Positions 34,939-44,159 of a stretch of 64,000 nt of DNA are shown here, piece by piece. Where the stretch lies: the NCBI GenBank assembly GCA_009929265.1, contig SAAU01000002.1:123714-187713 (forward strand). Reading direction: 5' to 3'. A program made the position numbers and the translations under genes. Source of the DNA: Alphaproteobacteria bacterium. GTDB lineage: Bacteria; Pseudomonadota; Alphaproteobacteria; CASFRQ01; SAAU01. Every line of letters begins with the position of its first letter. Position 1 is the first letter of the stretch. Under the pieces are notes generated by a model. It was not told the DNA's origin. It ran no database searches and saw only the letters and a list, made by a program, of their open reading frames with translations.

Positions 34939-35448
34939 ATGAAGAAGATGTCTTATAAAAGATTGTATAACAAAGCCCTTTTTTATCTTTCAAGATATTC
35001 GAGTTCTTCTGAAAACTTACGCCAAGTTTTGGAAAGAAATTTGAAAAAAGCCTCTTATGAAGGGCAAGAATTGCCTCCCGATTCGGCTGAATGGATTGAT
35101 AAAATTGTGGCAGATTTCCTTTCTTTAGGGTATCTAGATGATAAACGCTATATTGAAGGGAAAGTGCGCTCTTTGGTCGATTCTGGAAAATCCACAAAAA
35201 TCATTTTCTTAAAGCTGATTCAAAAAGGCTGTTCTGAAGAAGAGATTGAAAACGCCTTTAACTTATTAGAATTTGACAAAGAAAAGGTGGATATGAAAAA
35301 TTCCAAAAAGCTTGTTTTAAAGCGAAAGATTGGATTTTGCCGTTCTTTAGAGGAGCAAGACCTCTTTTTTCAAAAAGACTTGGCTGTTTTAGCCCGCGCT
35401 GGATTTTCCTTTAATATTGCCCAGAAAGCCTTAAAAGGAGAAATTTAG
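34939..35448 (+). CDS. recX: Recombination regulator RecX
   Basis: The ATG at 34939 follows AAGGAG. The 169-residue, helix-rich protein has the RecX pattern of repeated three-helix units: ALFYLSRYSSSSENLRQVLER, then IVADFLSLGYLDDKRYIEGKV and IIFLKLIQKGCSEEEIENAF. RecX modulates RecA filaments. recA is not in the window. The 3' end overlaps lptG by 4 bases. Confidence 0.85.
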   Translation: MKKMSYKRLYNKALFYLSRYSSSSENLRQVLERNLKKASYEGQELPPDSAEWIDKIVADFLSLGYLDDKRYIEGKVRSLVDSGKSTKIIFLKLIQKGCSEEEIENAFNLLEFDKEKVDMKNSKKLVLKRKIGFCRSLEEQDLFFQKDLAVLARAGFSFNIAQKALKGEI

Positions 35449-36548
35449 CCATCTTCCTTATGAAGAAGAAGACTAATGCAAAGCGGAAGGGTAATCAGGA
35501 TAGGGCCTAAAATACTTAAAGATAAAGGCAACGTTTGGGAAAGTCCAAAAGCTGAAATAACCTTTGATGTAAAAAAGAATAAAAACCCACAAACTACAGC
35601 CCCCATCATATAAAAGAGAATCTTTCCTTGTCTTTGGTTTGGATTTAACCCAAAAACAGCGGCAATAAGAACCATACAAAGCAAAGAGAATGGATAAGCT
35701 AACAGCCCATAAAAATGAGAGCGATGTTTTACGGAAGAAAATCCTGAGGCTTCCAAAAAAGAAATACTTTGAGGAAGATTCCAGAAAGAAACCGTCTCAG
35801 GGGTTTCAAAATTTTCCAAAATTTGCTCGACAGTTAGGGTAGTCGGCAAAGTCATATAATCTTTCTTTTCGGAGGTTTTTCCTGGGGTGATAATCCAAAC
35901 ATCATAAAGGTTTAAAAACCCTTTTTCTAAAACGGCATAAGAGCTTTCGAGTTGTTGCTTTAAGATTTCATTTTCAGAAAGTTCAAAAATAGAAAGATTT
36001 TCTAAAGAAAGCGTTTTGCCTTTTTGTTTTAAGGTGGAGGATCTTAAAATAACAGGTTTGTTTTCCCTGATTTCTCGCATCCAAAATCCCCTTGGAGACC
36101 AAGAAAGGGAAGAACCTTTCACAAGCCCAAGTTTTTCTTCTTGTCTACTAAAGCGTTCAATCATAGAAACAGAAAGCGGGTTTATAGCGCCAACGTCCAA
36201 AACGCCAATTAAAAAGGTTGCAACTAAAAGTGGGGCAATAAATCCCCAAACGGAAACCCCAATTGCGCGAACAATCACAAGTTCGCTTGTCTTTGTCAGA
36301 CGCCAAAATACAGATAAAGAGGAAAATAAAATTGCAAAAGGAAGAAGCAAATGTATCATTCGCGGGGCTTTTAAAAGAGCCATATAAAGCACATTTTGAA
36401 AGGTGATATTTTCATAAGGGGCCGTTCGCCTTAAAAGATCAATCACATCAAATAAAGAGATGATACCCGTTAAAACTAACAGGAAAAACAAAAAACTAAT
36501 TAGAAATGTTTTTGATAGGTATTTTGAAATCAATGAAAAAGGCAGCAT
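35445..36548 (-). CDS. lptG: LPS export permease LptG/LptF family
   Basis: A 367-residue YjgP/YjgQ-family permease. Three N-terminal membrane spans (about 12-32, 55-77, 100-122) are followed by a periplasmic beta-jellyroll region (about 130-270) and three C-terminal spans. The ABC subunit LptB and periplasmic LptA/C are not in the window. It implies an LPS-containing outer membrane. LptG is favoured over LptF from the N-terminal FALPF-like segment and overall length, but the two are hard to separate. Confidence 0.85.
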   Translation of the reverse strand: MLPFSLISKYLSKTFLISFLFFLLVLTGIISLFDVIDLLRRTAPYENITFQNVLYMALLKAPRMIHLLLPFAILFSSLSVFWRLTKTSELVIVRAIGVSVWGFIAPLLVATFLIGVLDVGAINPLSVSMIERFSRQEEKLGLVKGSSLSWSPRGFWMREIRENKPVILRSSTLKQKGKTLSLENLSIFELSENEILKQQLESSYAVLEKGFLNLYDVWIITPGKTSEKKDYMTLPTTLTVEQILENFETPETVSFWNLPQSISFLEASGFSSVKHRSHFYGLLAYPFSLLCMVLIAAVFGLNPNQRQGKILFYMMGAVVCGFLFFFTSKVISAFGLSQTLPLSLSILGPILITLPLCISLLLHKEDG

Positions 36549-36671
36549 TCTTTTACAACTTTCTTAAAAATAATTTGTCTTTAGCATAAATTAAAAATGA
36601 AAAGAAATCAAAAAATTAAAGAGCAAATAAGAACTTTTTTTTAAACTTAGAAAAAATAAGGAGGTTTTTGC

Positions 36672-36699
36672 TTTACATCATTTGAAAATCGGCTATCAT
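36672..36699 (+). promoter_or_regulatory. Promoter of gap
   Basis: TTTACA at 36672-36677 and TATCAT at 36694-36699 are 16 bases apart, 38 bases before the gap start codon. Confidence 0.6.
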
Positions 36700-36737
36700 T
36701 TCTAAGTCTATTGAATTTATTTTTAAGGAGAATTTTT

Positions 36738-37745
36738 ATGACAGTTCGTGTCGCAATTAACGGCTTTGGTCGGATTGGTAGATTGGTTTATCGTGCTTAC
36801 TTGGAATCGGGACGCAAAGATATTGAATTTGTGGCGATTAACGATTTAGCTGATGCTGATGCCAATGCTTACCTTTTAAAACATGATTCCGTTCACGGAA
36901 TTATCAATATGGATATCCACGCAGAAGGGGACTACCTTATTGCTGGAGATCACAAAGTTAGAGTTATCTCAGAAAGAGATCCAAAACAACTCCCATGGAA
37001 AGAATTGGGTGTTGACATTGTTATGGAATGTACGGGTATCTTTGCTGCAAAAGAAAAAGCTATGGTTCACATTGAAGCGGGTGCTAAAAGAGTTCTTGTT
37101 TCTGCTCCTTCTCAAGGTGCTGACAAAACAATCGTTTACGGGGTAAATGAAGGCACTTTAACAAAAGAAGATATCGTTGTTTCAAACGCTTCTTGCACAA
37201 CAAACTGTTTGGCTCCTGTTTGCTATGTTCTTGAAAAAGAATTTGGGATTCACCACGGCTATATGACAACAGTTCACTCTTTCACAAACGATCAAAAGAT
37301 TTTGGACCAAGTCCATAAAGATTTACGTCGTTCTAGAGCCGCTTCTATGAGTATGATCCCAACAAAAACTGGGGCAGCAAAGGCCATTGGTCTTGTTCTT
37401 CCTGAATTAGCTGGAAAATTAGATGGCGGTGCTATCCGTGTTCCAACTCCAGATGTTTCTTTAGTTGACTTAAACGTCACCATGAAAACACCTGTCACAG
37501 TTGAACAAGTTAATGCAAAAATGAAAGAATATGCTGAAGGCGAATTAAAAGGAATTTTGGGCTACAATGAACTTCCTTTGGTTTCTATTGACTTCACACA
37601 TAATCCAGCTTCTTCCACTTTCGATGCCTCTGGCACCAAAGTTATGGAAGGCACATCTTTGCGCATTATGTCTTGGTATGATAACGAATGGGGTTTCTCA
37701 AATCGTATGTCAGATACAGCTGTTGCAATGGGAAAATTGCTTTAA
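36738..37745 (+). CDS. gap: Glyceraldehyde-3-phosphate dehydrogenase
   Basis: The ATG at 36738 follows AAGGAG, giving 335 residues. The NAD-binding motif is INGFGRIGR (7-15), and the active site [12 protein letters not shown] places the catalytic cysteine at 153. The C-terminal [13 protein letters not shown] is complete. It oxidises glyceraldehyde 3-phosphate in glycolysis. It is followed by pgk after a terminator-like hairpin. A second, strongly degraded gap-like gene lies at 49.4 kb. Confidence 0.98.
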   Translation: MTVRVAINGFGRIGRLVYRAYLESGRKDIEFVAINDLADADANAYLLKHDSVHGIINMDIHAEGDYLIAGDHKVRVISERDPKQLPWKELGVDIVMECTGIFAAKEKAMVHIEAGAKRVLVSAPSQGADKTIVYGVNEGTLTKEDIVVSNASCTTNCLAPVCYVLEKEFGIHHGYMTTVHSFTNDQKILDQVHKDLRRSRAASMSMIPTKTGAAKAIGLVLPELAGKLDGGAIRVPTPDVSLVDLNVTMKTPVTVEQVNAKMKEYAEGELKGILGYNELPLVSIDFTHNPASSTFDASGTKVMEGTSLRIMSWYDNEWGFSNRMSDTAVAMGKLL

Positions 37746-37764
37746 TTAAAGCTTGAAGTATACG

Positions 37765-37797
37765 AAAAGGTCAGAGAAATTCTTTGGCCTTTTTGTG
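37765..37797 (+). terminator. Intergenic hairpin between gap and pgk
   Basis: A 12-bp stem, AAAAGGTCAGAG with CTTTGGCCTTTT, around AAATT is followed by T. It probably reduces read-through so that gap mRNA exceeds pgk mRNA. Confidence 0.7.
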
Positions 37798-37818
37798 TAT
37801 CAAATTTAAGGAGGAAAA

Positions 37819-39012
37819 ATGAGTTTATATAAAACCCTAAATGATGTCGATGTCAGTGGAAAAGTTGTTTTTGTTCGGGCTGATTTAAATGTCCCTGCTC
37901 AAGAAGGTAAAATTACAGACAATACACGAATTGTTCGCTTAGCTCCAACTTTAAGAGAGCTTTCTGAAAGAGGAGCTAAGGTTGTTATTGCCTCTCACTT
38001 TGGACGTCCAAAAGGAAAAATTGTTCCAGAAATGTCTTTAAGAATTGTTTTAACTGAATTGGAAAACAATTTGGGCGCTCCTGTTCAATTTTGTGACGAT
38101 TGTATTGGGGAAAAAGTTCAAGGGACTATTTCTCAATTAAAAGAAGGGCAATATCTTCTTCTTGAAAACTTACGTTTTTATGCTGAAGAAGAAAAAAATG
38201 ATGCCTCTTTTGCCAGTGATCTTTCAAAAGGGATGGATATTTTTGTAAATGATGCCTTTTCTTGTGCTCATCGGGCTCACGCATCAACGCAAGGCATTAC
38301 AGAGTTTCTTCCTTCTTATGCAGGACGTTTAATGCAAGCCGAATTGGAAGCTTTAGAAGGGGCTTTAGGTCAAAATCCAACGCGTCCAGTAGGGGCCTTA
38401 ATTGGGGGATCTAAAGTTTCTACAAAACTAGAACTTCTTTCTAACTTGGTTCAAAAAGTGGATTATTTATTCATCGGTGGCGGAATGGCGCACACGTTCT
38501 TGGCAGCCGAAGGCTATCCAATGGGTAAAGGAAGTCTTGTTGAACCCACGATGATTGATACAGCTAAAGAAATTATGAAAAAAGCTGGAAATTGTAAGGT
38601 TTTACTTCCAACAGATTTGATTTATGCTGATGCTTTTGCCGAAGATCAAGAGCCACACGAAATTTCTTTGGATGAAATTCCAGAAGGAAAAGTTCTTTTG
38701 GATATCGGATCAAAGTCTGTTGAAGCTTTTGCCGAAGGCATCAAAGAATGCCGCACATTGATTTGGAATGGGCCAGTTGGGGCGTTTGAAATTAAACCTT
38801 TTGATGCGGCAACAAATGCATTGGCCAAAGTTGTGGCAGAAGAGACAAAAGAAGGGCGTTTAACCTCAGTTGCAGGAGGGGGAGACACGGTTTCTGCTCT
38901 CAATAAAGCAAATGTAAGCGCTGATTTTACTTATATTTCAGCCGCCGGGGGTGCGTTCTTAGAATGGATGGAAGGAAAAACTCTTCCAGGCGTTGAACCT
39001 TTAAAAAAATAA
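37819..39012 (+). CDS. pgk: Phosphoglycerate kinase
   Basis: A 397-residue enzyme of normal length. The N-terminal domain has VFVRADLNVP and the substrate-binding SHFGRPKGK; the nucleotide-binding domain has GGSKVSTKLELL and the C-terminal AGGGDTVSAL. It makes ATP from 1,3-bisphosphoglycerate. It has a good ribosome site (AAGGAGG) 74 bases after gap and a strong terminator, so it is the second gene of a gap-pgk unit. Confidence 0.98.
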   Translation: MSLYKTLNDVDVSGKVVFVRADLNVPAQEGKITDNTRIVRLAPTLRELSERGAKVVIASHFGRPKGKIVPEMSLRIVLTELENNLGAPVQFCDDCIGEKVQGTISQLKEGQYLLLENLRFYAEEEKNDASFASDLSKGMDIFVNDAFSCAHRAHASTQGITEFLPSYAGRLMQAELEALEGALGQNPTRPVGALIGGSKVSTKLELLSNLVQKVDYLFIGGGMAHTFLAAEGYPMGKGSLVEPTMIDTAKEIMKKAGNCKVLLPTDLIYADAFAEDQEPHEISLDEIPEGKVLLDIGSKSVEAFAEGIKECRTLIWNGPVGAFEIKPFDAATNALAKVVAEETKEGRLTSVAGGGDTVSALNKANVSADFTYISAAGGAFLEWMEGKTLPGVEPLKK

Positions 39013-39030
39013 AACGCGTTTTTTGATTTG

Positions 39031-39060
39031 AAAAAGGGGAGGGAAACCTCCTCTTTTTTT
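39031..39060 (+). terminator. Terminator after pgk
   Basis: AAAAAGGGGAGG-GAAA-CCTCCTCTTTTT forms a 12-bp stem with a GNRA-type tetraloop and a T tail. Confidence 0.9.
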
Positions 39061-39085
39061 ATGTGTTGAAAAAAGATAAAATAGT

Positions 39086-39114
39086 TTGATAAAATAATAA
39101 AAAATACGTATTCT
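39086..39114 (+). promoter_or_regulatory. Promoter of the first ankyrin gene
   Basis: TTGATA at 39086-39091 and TATTCT at 39109-39114 are 17 bases apart. The same -10 and spacing occur before the second ankyrin gene. Confidence 0.6.
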
Positions 39115-39158
39115 TGAACCATACCCCCTTGTTGTATTTATAAAAGAGGAGACCAGTA

Positions 39159-39743
39159 ATGGATGAACGTTACGGAAAAAGAATAAGAAAATACGCCAAT
39201 ATCAGTAAAGAAGAACGCAAAAGATTAGAGATTATTTTACATCTTAGATATTTAATTAGAGAAGATAATCTTAAAAAATTTATGAAGTTTTATAAAAAAG
39301 CCAAAAAAACGATTCCTCATTTCGATCTAAGAGAAGATAATGGGTATAATGATTATGTTTTTGATGACTCTGTTCATCCTATTGGTGTAAGAAAAACAGG
39401 ATATTTTTATGAAAGAGTGCCAATTTATCTTCTCAATGAAATTGTTGAAAATAATAGAAAAGAATTTATCGACAAGTTAATTGAAGAAGGGCAAGTTTCT
39501 AAAGAAGCTTTTTTAGAAGAGGCTGTTTCTTCTGGAAATAAAGAAATGGTTAAAGTCCTTATTGATAAAGGAGCTAATATAGATGCCAAAAATAAGGAAG
39601 GAAAAACCCCACAAGATGTTTTTTATAAGAAAGAGGGGGAAAAGCTTTTAAAAACCGGGGAAAGTGTAAAAAAGGATTCGGGAAAAGATCTTCAAGAAAT
39701 AAAAACTCAATTTATACTTTCTCAGAAAGCAAAAAATAGGTAA
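39159..39743 (+). CDS. Small ankyrin-repeat protein
   Basis: A 194-residue basic protein with a helical N-terminal half that is not recognised (includes YFYERVPIYLLNEIVE) and one clear ankyrin unit near residues 120-155 (FLEEAVSSGNKEMVKVLIDKGANIDAKNKEGKTP). The tail is lysine-rich. No signal peptide is seen. Together with the next gene it forms an ankyrin pair with matching promoters. Ankyrin proteins in host-associated Alphaproteobacteria are often secreted effectors, but that is only a hypothesis here. Confidence 0.75.
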   Translation: MDERYGKRIRKYANISKEERKRLEIILHLRYLIREDNLKKFMKFYKKAKKTIPHFDLREDNGYNDYVFDDSVHPIGVRKTGYFYERVPIYLLNEIVENNRKEFIDKLIEEGQVSKEAFLEEAVSSGNKEMVKVLIDKGANIDAKNKEGKTPQDVFYKKEGEKLLKTGESVKKDSGKDLQEIKTQFILSQKAKNR

Positions 39744-39788
39744 GTTTTTTCAAATATAGAACTTTAGTTTTGTTTTTTTGGAAATTTA

Positions 39789-39817
39789 TTGACAAAAATT
39801 AAATAAAGGCATATTCT
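39789..39817 (+). promoter_or_regulatory. Promoter of the large ankyrin gene
   Basis: TTGACA at 39789-39794 and TATTCT at 39812-39817 are 17 bases apart, about 50 bases before the start codon. Confidence 0.7.
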
Positions 39818-39864
39818 TATATCAATCTCTCATAAAACTCATTAAAAGGAAAGGGGCCTTTAAA

Positions 39865-42800
39865 ATGACTGAGCAAGAGAAAATAGAATTCAAAAAGCGG
39901 CTAGATCTTTTAGCCGAAGATAAGCTAGACGAAATGCGTAAACTTTTAGATTCAGGCGTGGATGTAAATGAAAAAGATGAAGCTGGTCAAACACTTCTTC
40001 ATTTTATATCTTCAATGGGATTATTGAATTCTGCAAAATTTCTTCTTGAAAATGGGGCGGATGAAAATATCAAAGATAATGCAGACAAAACCCCTTTAGA
40101 TTATGCTCAAAATGAGGAGATGAAAGCCCTTTTTCATACATCTAAGACGTCTTCCAAATCCGAAATAAATCCTCTTCATGAGGCTGTTAAAAAAGGGGAT
40201 ATTGAAAAAGTCAAATCTCTTTTAGACTCAGGAATGGATGCGAATACACAGGATGAAGATGGGCTGGCCCCTCTTCACGAAGCCAATGAAAATAGAGATA
40301 AAGAAATTGTAGCTCTTCTTTTAGAAGCTGGAGCGAATATTGATATAGAAGACAACGATGGCTATACGCCGCTTCATTATGCGTGTGCAAATGGGGCGAA
40401 AGAAATAGTGGCTCTTCTTTTAGAAGCTGGGGCAAATGTGAATGCTAAAAATAAGAATGGCCGATCCCCTCTTTATTTTGTAAATAATAAGGAAATTGCA
40501 CAAATTCTTTTAGACAAAGGGGCTGACTTTAGATCTAAAGACAAAGATGGAAACACTCCTCTTGTTTTTGCCTATGCAAATGAGGCTAAAGAGGTTATCG
40601 ATTTATTAACAGAGAAAGAAATCCAAAAAAGAGCGCGACAAGAAGATCTCTCTCAGGAGAGCTCTCCCGTTCCTCCTTCTCAAAATTCGGGACAGAAAAC
40701 TTCTCCTGCTCAAGAAAAAGAGGCTCCTCTTCCTGTTTCATCTCAAGATACTCCTGCCGTTATTAAGGAGGGAGAAAAAGAATCTCCCTCAACAGAACCT
40801 GAAAAAGGAAGTGGAAAAGGATATGGCAAAAATGACACTTCTGTTTGGACCTATCTTCAAAGGAAAAAGATAGAAGATTCTGAAAAAGGGAAGCATATTC
40901 CACTCATCGAGCATATCGAATATCTAGAAAAGAAAGAGGTAAGGCTCTTACATGTTTCCTTTGCTTCTGGGGCTTCTGTTGACGATTTTGGTAAGGATAT
41001 GACGTATTATCCAAGTGTTTCGGATACATTGGATGAATATATTGCCATAGCCTCTGCTGTGCGTTTAAGAGGGGATAAATCTGTTTCTTTAGAAGGAAGT
41101 CCAGAATTTAAGCGAAAAATGTATTTAGCTTGTCAAATTGTGGGATTAAAAACACCTGATTATACTCCTTATAATGAGGCAGAAAAAGCAACAGCTAAAG
41201 GACAACATGACGCTAAAGAATTTCAGAACTATCGTTTCCACGTCTTTGGGGAGCCAACAGCAGAACAAATAAAAGCCCTTCAAGATAAGTTAAAACAAGA
41301 ACAAATGGATAGAGAGGCCGCCCAAAAAGAAAAGGAAGATAAGACAAACACAACGAATGCCTCAAATCCAGAAGATTCTAAAGAATCGGGTTCCTCTGAA
41401 AATCCACAAAAAGAGGAAGTGCCTAGGGTAGAACCTGAAGTAGAGCCCGAAGCAAAACCTGAATCAAAGCCTGAAGCAAAGCCCGCAATAGAACCCGTTT
41501 CTGAAAAGGAATCTAGTCAAACGCTTCAAGAGAATCCTCAAGAGGCAAAAAAACCCTTAAATGAGCAGCTTCAAGAAAAGGAACGCCCGTTAAAGTCTTC
41601 TGAAAAGTCTGAAGAACAAGAGACAGAACAAGAAGAGGCAGAACAAGAAAAAGGTACTTTAGAAAACTCTTCTGAACCAGAAGATATGTTTGCTCCAATT
41701 AAAAGACAAAAAGAAACATGGGGGAATGAATATCGACCTTTAAAAAAAGAAATTGATGCGAAGCTTCGAAAAGGGGCTGTCGAGGATCTTTTAAATTTAC
41801 CACTCTATTACAGAAATAATGATTTAAATTTAATGTTCTCAAAGGATGCAAACGGTTATAATCAATACATTAAACAATATGGAGATGAAGATCCAAATCA
41901 TTATTATGAACCAGGAAGTGCGTATCGCTCTATTATTGAAACTGCGTTAGCAAGATATGAAAATGAATACTTAAAAGAAGAAATTGAGGCAGAGGCCTGT
42001 AAGAAGGGGGCAACGCTTATTACTTTGAATGGAAAAAAATATGTCCTTTCCTTGCTTTCATCAAAGATGGATAAACCCTTCGTGGACAGTATTAAAGCGG
42101 CCTATAATGCGATTTGGCGCTTTAGATATATTCAAAAAGTTTCTCAAGAAAAAACGCAGCTTCATCAAAAAGCATTTGAAAAATATGTTGCTGAATTTGA
42201 TTTAGAAAAAATGCATCAATTTGATAAATACTTTTTCTTGACTAATACAAAAAATAAAAAGAATACGTCTTACAGACAATATATTACTTTTGTACATGAA
42301 GATAAAAATGGAAAGTTAAAGTTAGATAAAGTTGATCTTGTCTTTATGAAAAGTTGTTTGGAAAAAGTTGCAAATACTTCTTATGGGAAGTTTACGATTT
42401 CAGAAGAAGAAAAGAAAATGTATCTTGAGAATATTGATGAGAAATTTTCCTCTGCTCTTGATGAAAAAGAGCTTGAAGTAAAAAGTTTGCAAAATCTTTC
42501 CGAGCTTTCTAAGACTTTATTTAATAGTGAAAGAGGTCAAATTTTAACTGTTGAAGAATGTGAATCTGATAAACTTTATAAAAAGGAAATTGAAAAAGCG
42601 ATTGAAAAAATTGAGTTAAATAAAGGCAATTCAGGAGTTCCTGTGGATCTTTCAAAATATTCAATTCAAGATATTTTAAAAAATCTTGATAAGACAATAG
42701 CCGCTGGGATGAGTTCACATTACAATGCGATTTACAGATATTATCAGTTGCCGGCAAAGGAAAAGAAAATTCTAAATATGGCGGTAAACATATATCAAGA

Positions 42801-43311
42801 TCACTATGAGGCCAGAAAGTCTTTAAAATATTCGGAACATTTAACGCAGCTTGCAAAAGGGCAAAATTTTTCTTCGAGATACACAGGAACCATTGCTTTT
42901 GAAGAAAATGGACGCGTTGCTTTGACAAAAGTAGATATTCCCTTTATGCGAATTTGTCTGGAAAAATCTGAACGACTTCTTTTAGAAAAGGAGAAAGAAA
43001 AAGTGTCAGAAAAAGAAAGCTCAATTATTAAAAATCAGCTTGAGACGCTTTTAAAACAAAAAGAAATAACGCCAGAGGAATTTCTAAAAGCAAGGGAAGC
43101 TTATCAAGAAAAGTATAAAACCCTTTCTTTAGAAGAACGAGAAAGCTTAAAAGAAAAAGATCCAGAAAAAACACTTTGTTTTGTAGGTGAAGATGGGCAG
43201 AAAACTTCTGAAAAATTTCATGCAGGATTGCTGACAAAATATTTTAAAGAAAAGGAAAATATTAACCATCTTTTGAAAAACAAAGAAAGATTTGGAAAAG
43301 ACGGTATTTAG
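39865..43311 (+). CDS. Large ankyrin-repeat protein with duplicated C-terminal domain
   Basis: A 1148-residue, highly charged protein with no signal peptide or membrane span. Residues 1-250 hold about six ankyrin repeats (for example DGYTPLHYACANGAKEIVAL). A proline/serine/glutamate-rich linker follows. Residues about 395-432 (RLRGDKSVSLEGSPEFKRKM) resemble the LPD7 domain of large polyvalent and relaxase-type proteins. A second acidic linker with repeated E-P-E-x-K-P units spans about 470-610. Two related modules then occur at about 745-840 (YNAIWRFRYI ... VDLVFMKSCLEK) and 950-1040 (YNAIYRYYQL ... VDIPFMRICLEK). Function unknown; a secreted effector is plausible. Confidence 0.8.
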   Translation: MTEQEKIEFKKRLDLLAEDKLDEMRKLLDSGVDVNEKDEAGQTLLHFISSMGLLNSAKFLLENGADENIKDNADKTPLDYAQNEEMKALFHTSKTSSKSEINPLHEAVKKGDIEKVKSLLDSGMDANTQDEDGLAPLHEANENRDKEIVALLLEAGANIDIEDNDGYTPLHYACANGAKEIVALLLEAGANVNAKNKNGRSPLYFVNNKEIAQILLDKGADFRSKDKDGNTPLVFAYANEAKEVIDLLTEKEIQKRARQEDLSQESSPVPPSQNSGQKTSPAQEKEAPLPVSSQDTPAVIKEGEKESPSTEPEKGSGKGYGKNDTSVWTYLQRKKIEDSEKGKHIPLIEHIEYLEKKEVRLLHVSFASGASVDDFGKDMTYYPSVSDTLDEYIAIASAVRLRGDKSVSLEGSPEFKRKMYLACQIVGLKTPDYTPYNEAEKATAKGQHDAKEFQNYRFHVFGEPTAEQIKALQDKLKQEQMDREAAQKEKEDKTNTTNASNPEDSKESGSSENPQKEEVPRVEPEVEPEAKPESKPEAKPAIEPVSEKESSQTLQENPQEAKKPLNEQLQEKERPLKSSEKSEEQETEQEEAEQEKGTLENSSEPEDMFAPIKRQKETWGNEYRPLKKEIDAKLRKGAVEDLLNLPLYYRNNDLNLMFSKDANGYNQYIKQYGDEDPNHYYEPGSAYRSIIETALARYENEYLKEEIEAEACKKGATLITLNGKKYVLSLLSSKMDKPFVDSIKAAYNAIWRFRYIQKVSQEKTQLHQKAFEKYVAEFDLEKMHQFDKYFFLTNTKNKKNTSYRQYITFVHEDKNGKLKLDKVDLVFMKSCLEKVANTSYGKFTISEEEKKMYLENIDEKFSSALDEKELEVKSLQNLSELSKTLFNSERGQILTVEECESDKLYKKEIEKAIEKIELNKGNSGVPVDLSKYSIQDILKNLDKTIAAGMSSHYNAIYRYYQLPAKEKKILNMAVNIYQDHYEARKSLKYSEHLTQLAKGQNFSSRYTGTIAFEENGRVALTKVDIPFMRICLEKSERLLLEKEKEKVSEKESSIIKNQLETLLKQKEITPEEFLKAREAYQEKYKTLSLEERESLKEKDPEKTLCFVGEDGQKTSEKFHAGLLTKYFKEKENINHLLKNKERFGKDGI

Positions 43312-44159
43312 GCCTTCATTGTCTTTTTTATATCGGAAAGATAAGGAATAATTTTAACGCCAGCCTTTTTGAGGATGTCTTTTTTGTAAGAAGCGCTTTC
43401 TTGCTCTTTAGAAATAATGGCGCCCATGTGGCCCATGTATTCTCCTTTTGGAGCATTTTGTCCTGCAATATAGGCAAAAAGAGGCTTTTTATCGACAAGA
43501 GAGGTATAATATTTGGCCAATTCTTGTTCTTGATAGCCCCCAATTTCACCAATTAAAAGAATGCTTTTTGTATTTTCATCAGCTTGCATCATCTTGAAGG
43601 CATCAGTCAGAGAAAGTCCTGTTAAAGGGGCTGCTCCCGTTGTAATTGCCATAGAAATCCCAACGTCTTTAAGTTCGTTTGCTGCTTCATAAAATAAAGA
43701 AGTAGATCTAGATAAAATCCCAATTTTTCCCAGACGGAAAACCTCTAAAGGAAAGAGGCCTAAAGGGGAAAGCCCTTGTTTAAAAAGGCCGGAAGATGCA
43801 GGCCCAATAAGAATGCTTTTTGAAGATTTAAGAAAATCTTTTATCTGCATCATTTCTTGAACGGGCACTTTTTCTGTCGTGCAAATGATTAAAGGGATTT
43901 GCTCTTTTAAAGCTGCTTTGATTTCTTGGAAGGCTCTTTTTGGGGCAGAATAAATCAAAACCACATCAATTTTATGATTTTTTTTAGCTTCGGCAAAGGA
44001 GCTAAAAAGCGGGAAAGGGCATTCTTCTTGTTGGACAGAAACCGAAAGCCCGCCAATGATATGGCCGCCTTCTTCTTTTAAACGTTTAGCTTGATGAAGG
44101 CCTTGTGTATTTAATCCTGTGCAAAGAATATTCATATCGGGGAAAAGAGCTAAGGTCAT
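43308..44159 (-). CDS. Divergent succinyl-CoA synthetase alpha-like protein
   Basis: A 283-residue protein resembling SucD. It keeps the phosphohistidine loop (YMGHMGAII) and the IGEIGG segment, but departs elsewhere: GPNCPG is GPASSG, SRSGTLTYE is SRSTSLFYE, and the IGGDP motif is TTGAAP. The CoA-binding N-terminus (LCTGLNTQG) is also altered. It may use another acyl substrate or be an inactive relative. The ATG at 44159 follows TTGGAGG and overlaps the beta-like gene by 4 bases. Confidence 0.75.
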   Translation of the reverse strand: MTLALFPDMNILCTGLNTQGLHQAKRLKEEGGHIIGGLSVSVQQEECPFPLFSSFAEAKKNHKIDVVLIYSAPKRAFQEIKAALKEQIPLIICTTEKVPVQEMMQIKDFLKSSKSILIGPASSGLFKQGLSPLGLFPLEVFRLGKIGILSRSTSLFYEAANELKDVGISMAITTGAAPLTGLSLTDAFKMMQADENTKSILLIGEIGGYQEQELAKYYTSLVDKKPLFAYIAGQNAPKGEYMGHMGAIISKEQESASYKKDILKKAGVKIIPYLSDIKKTMKA

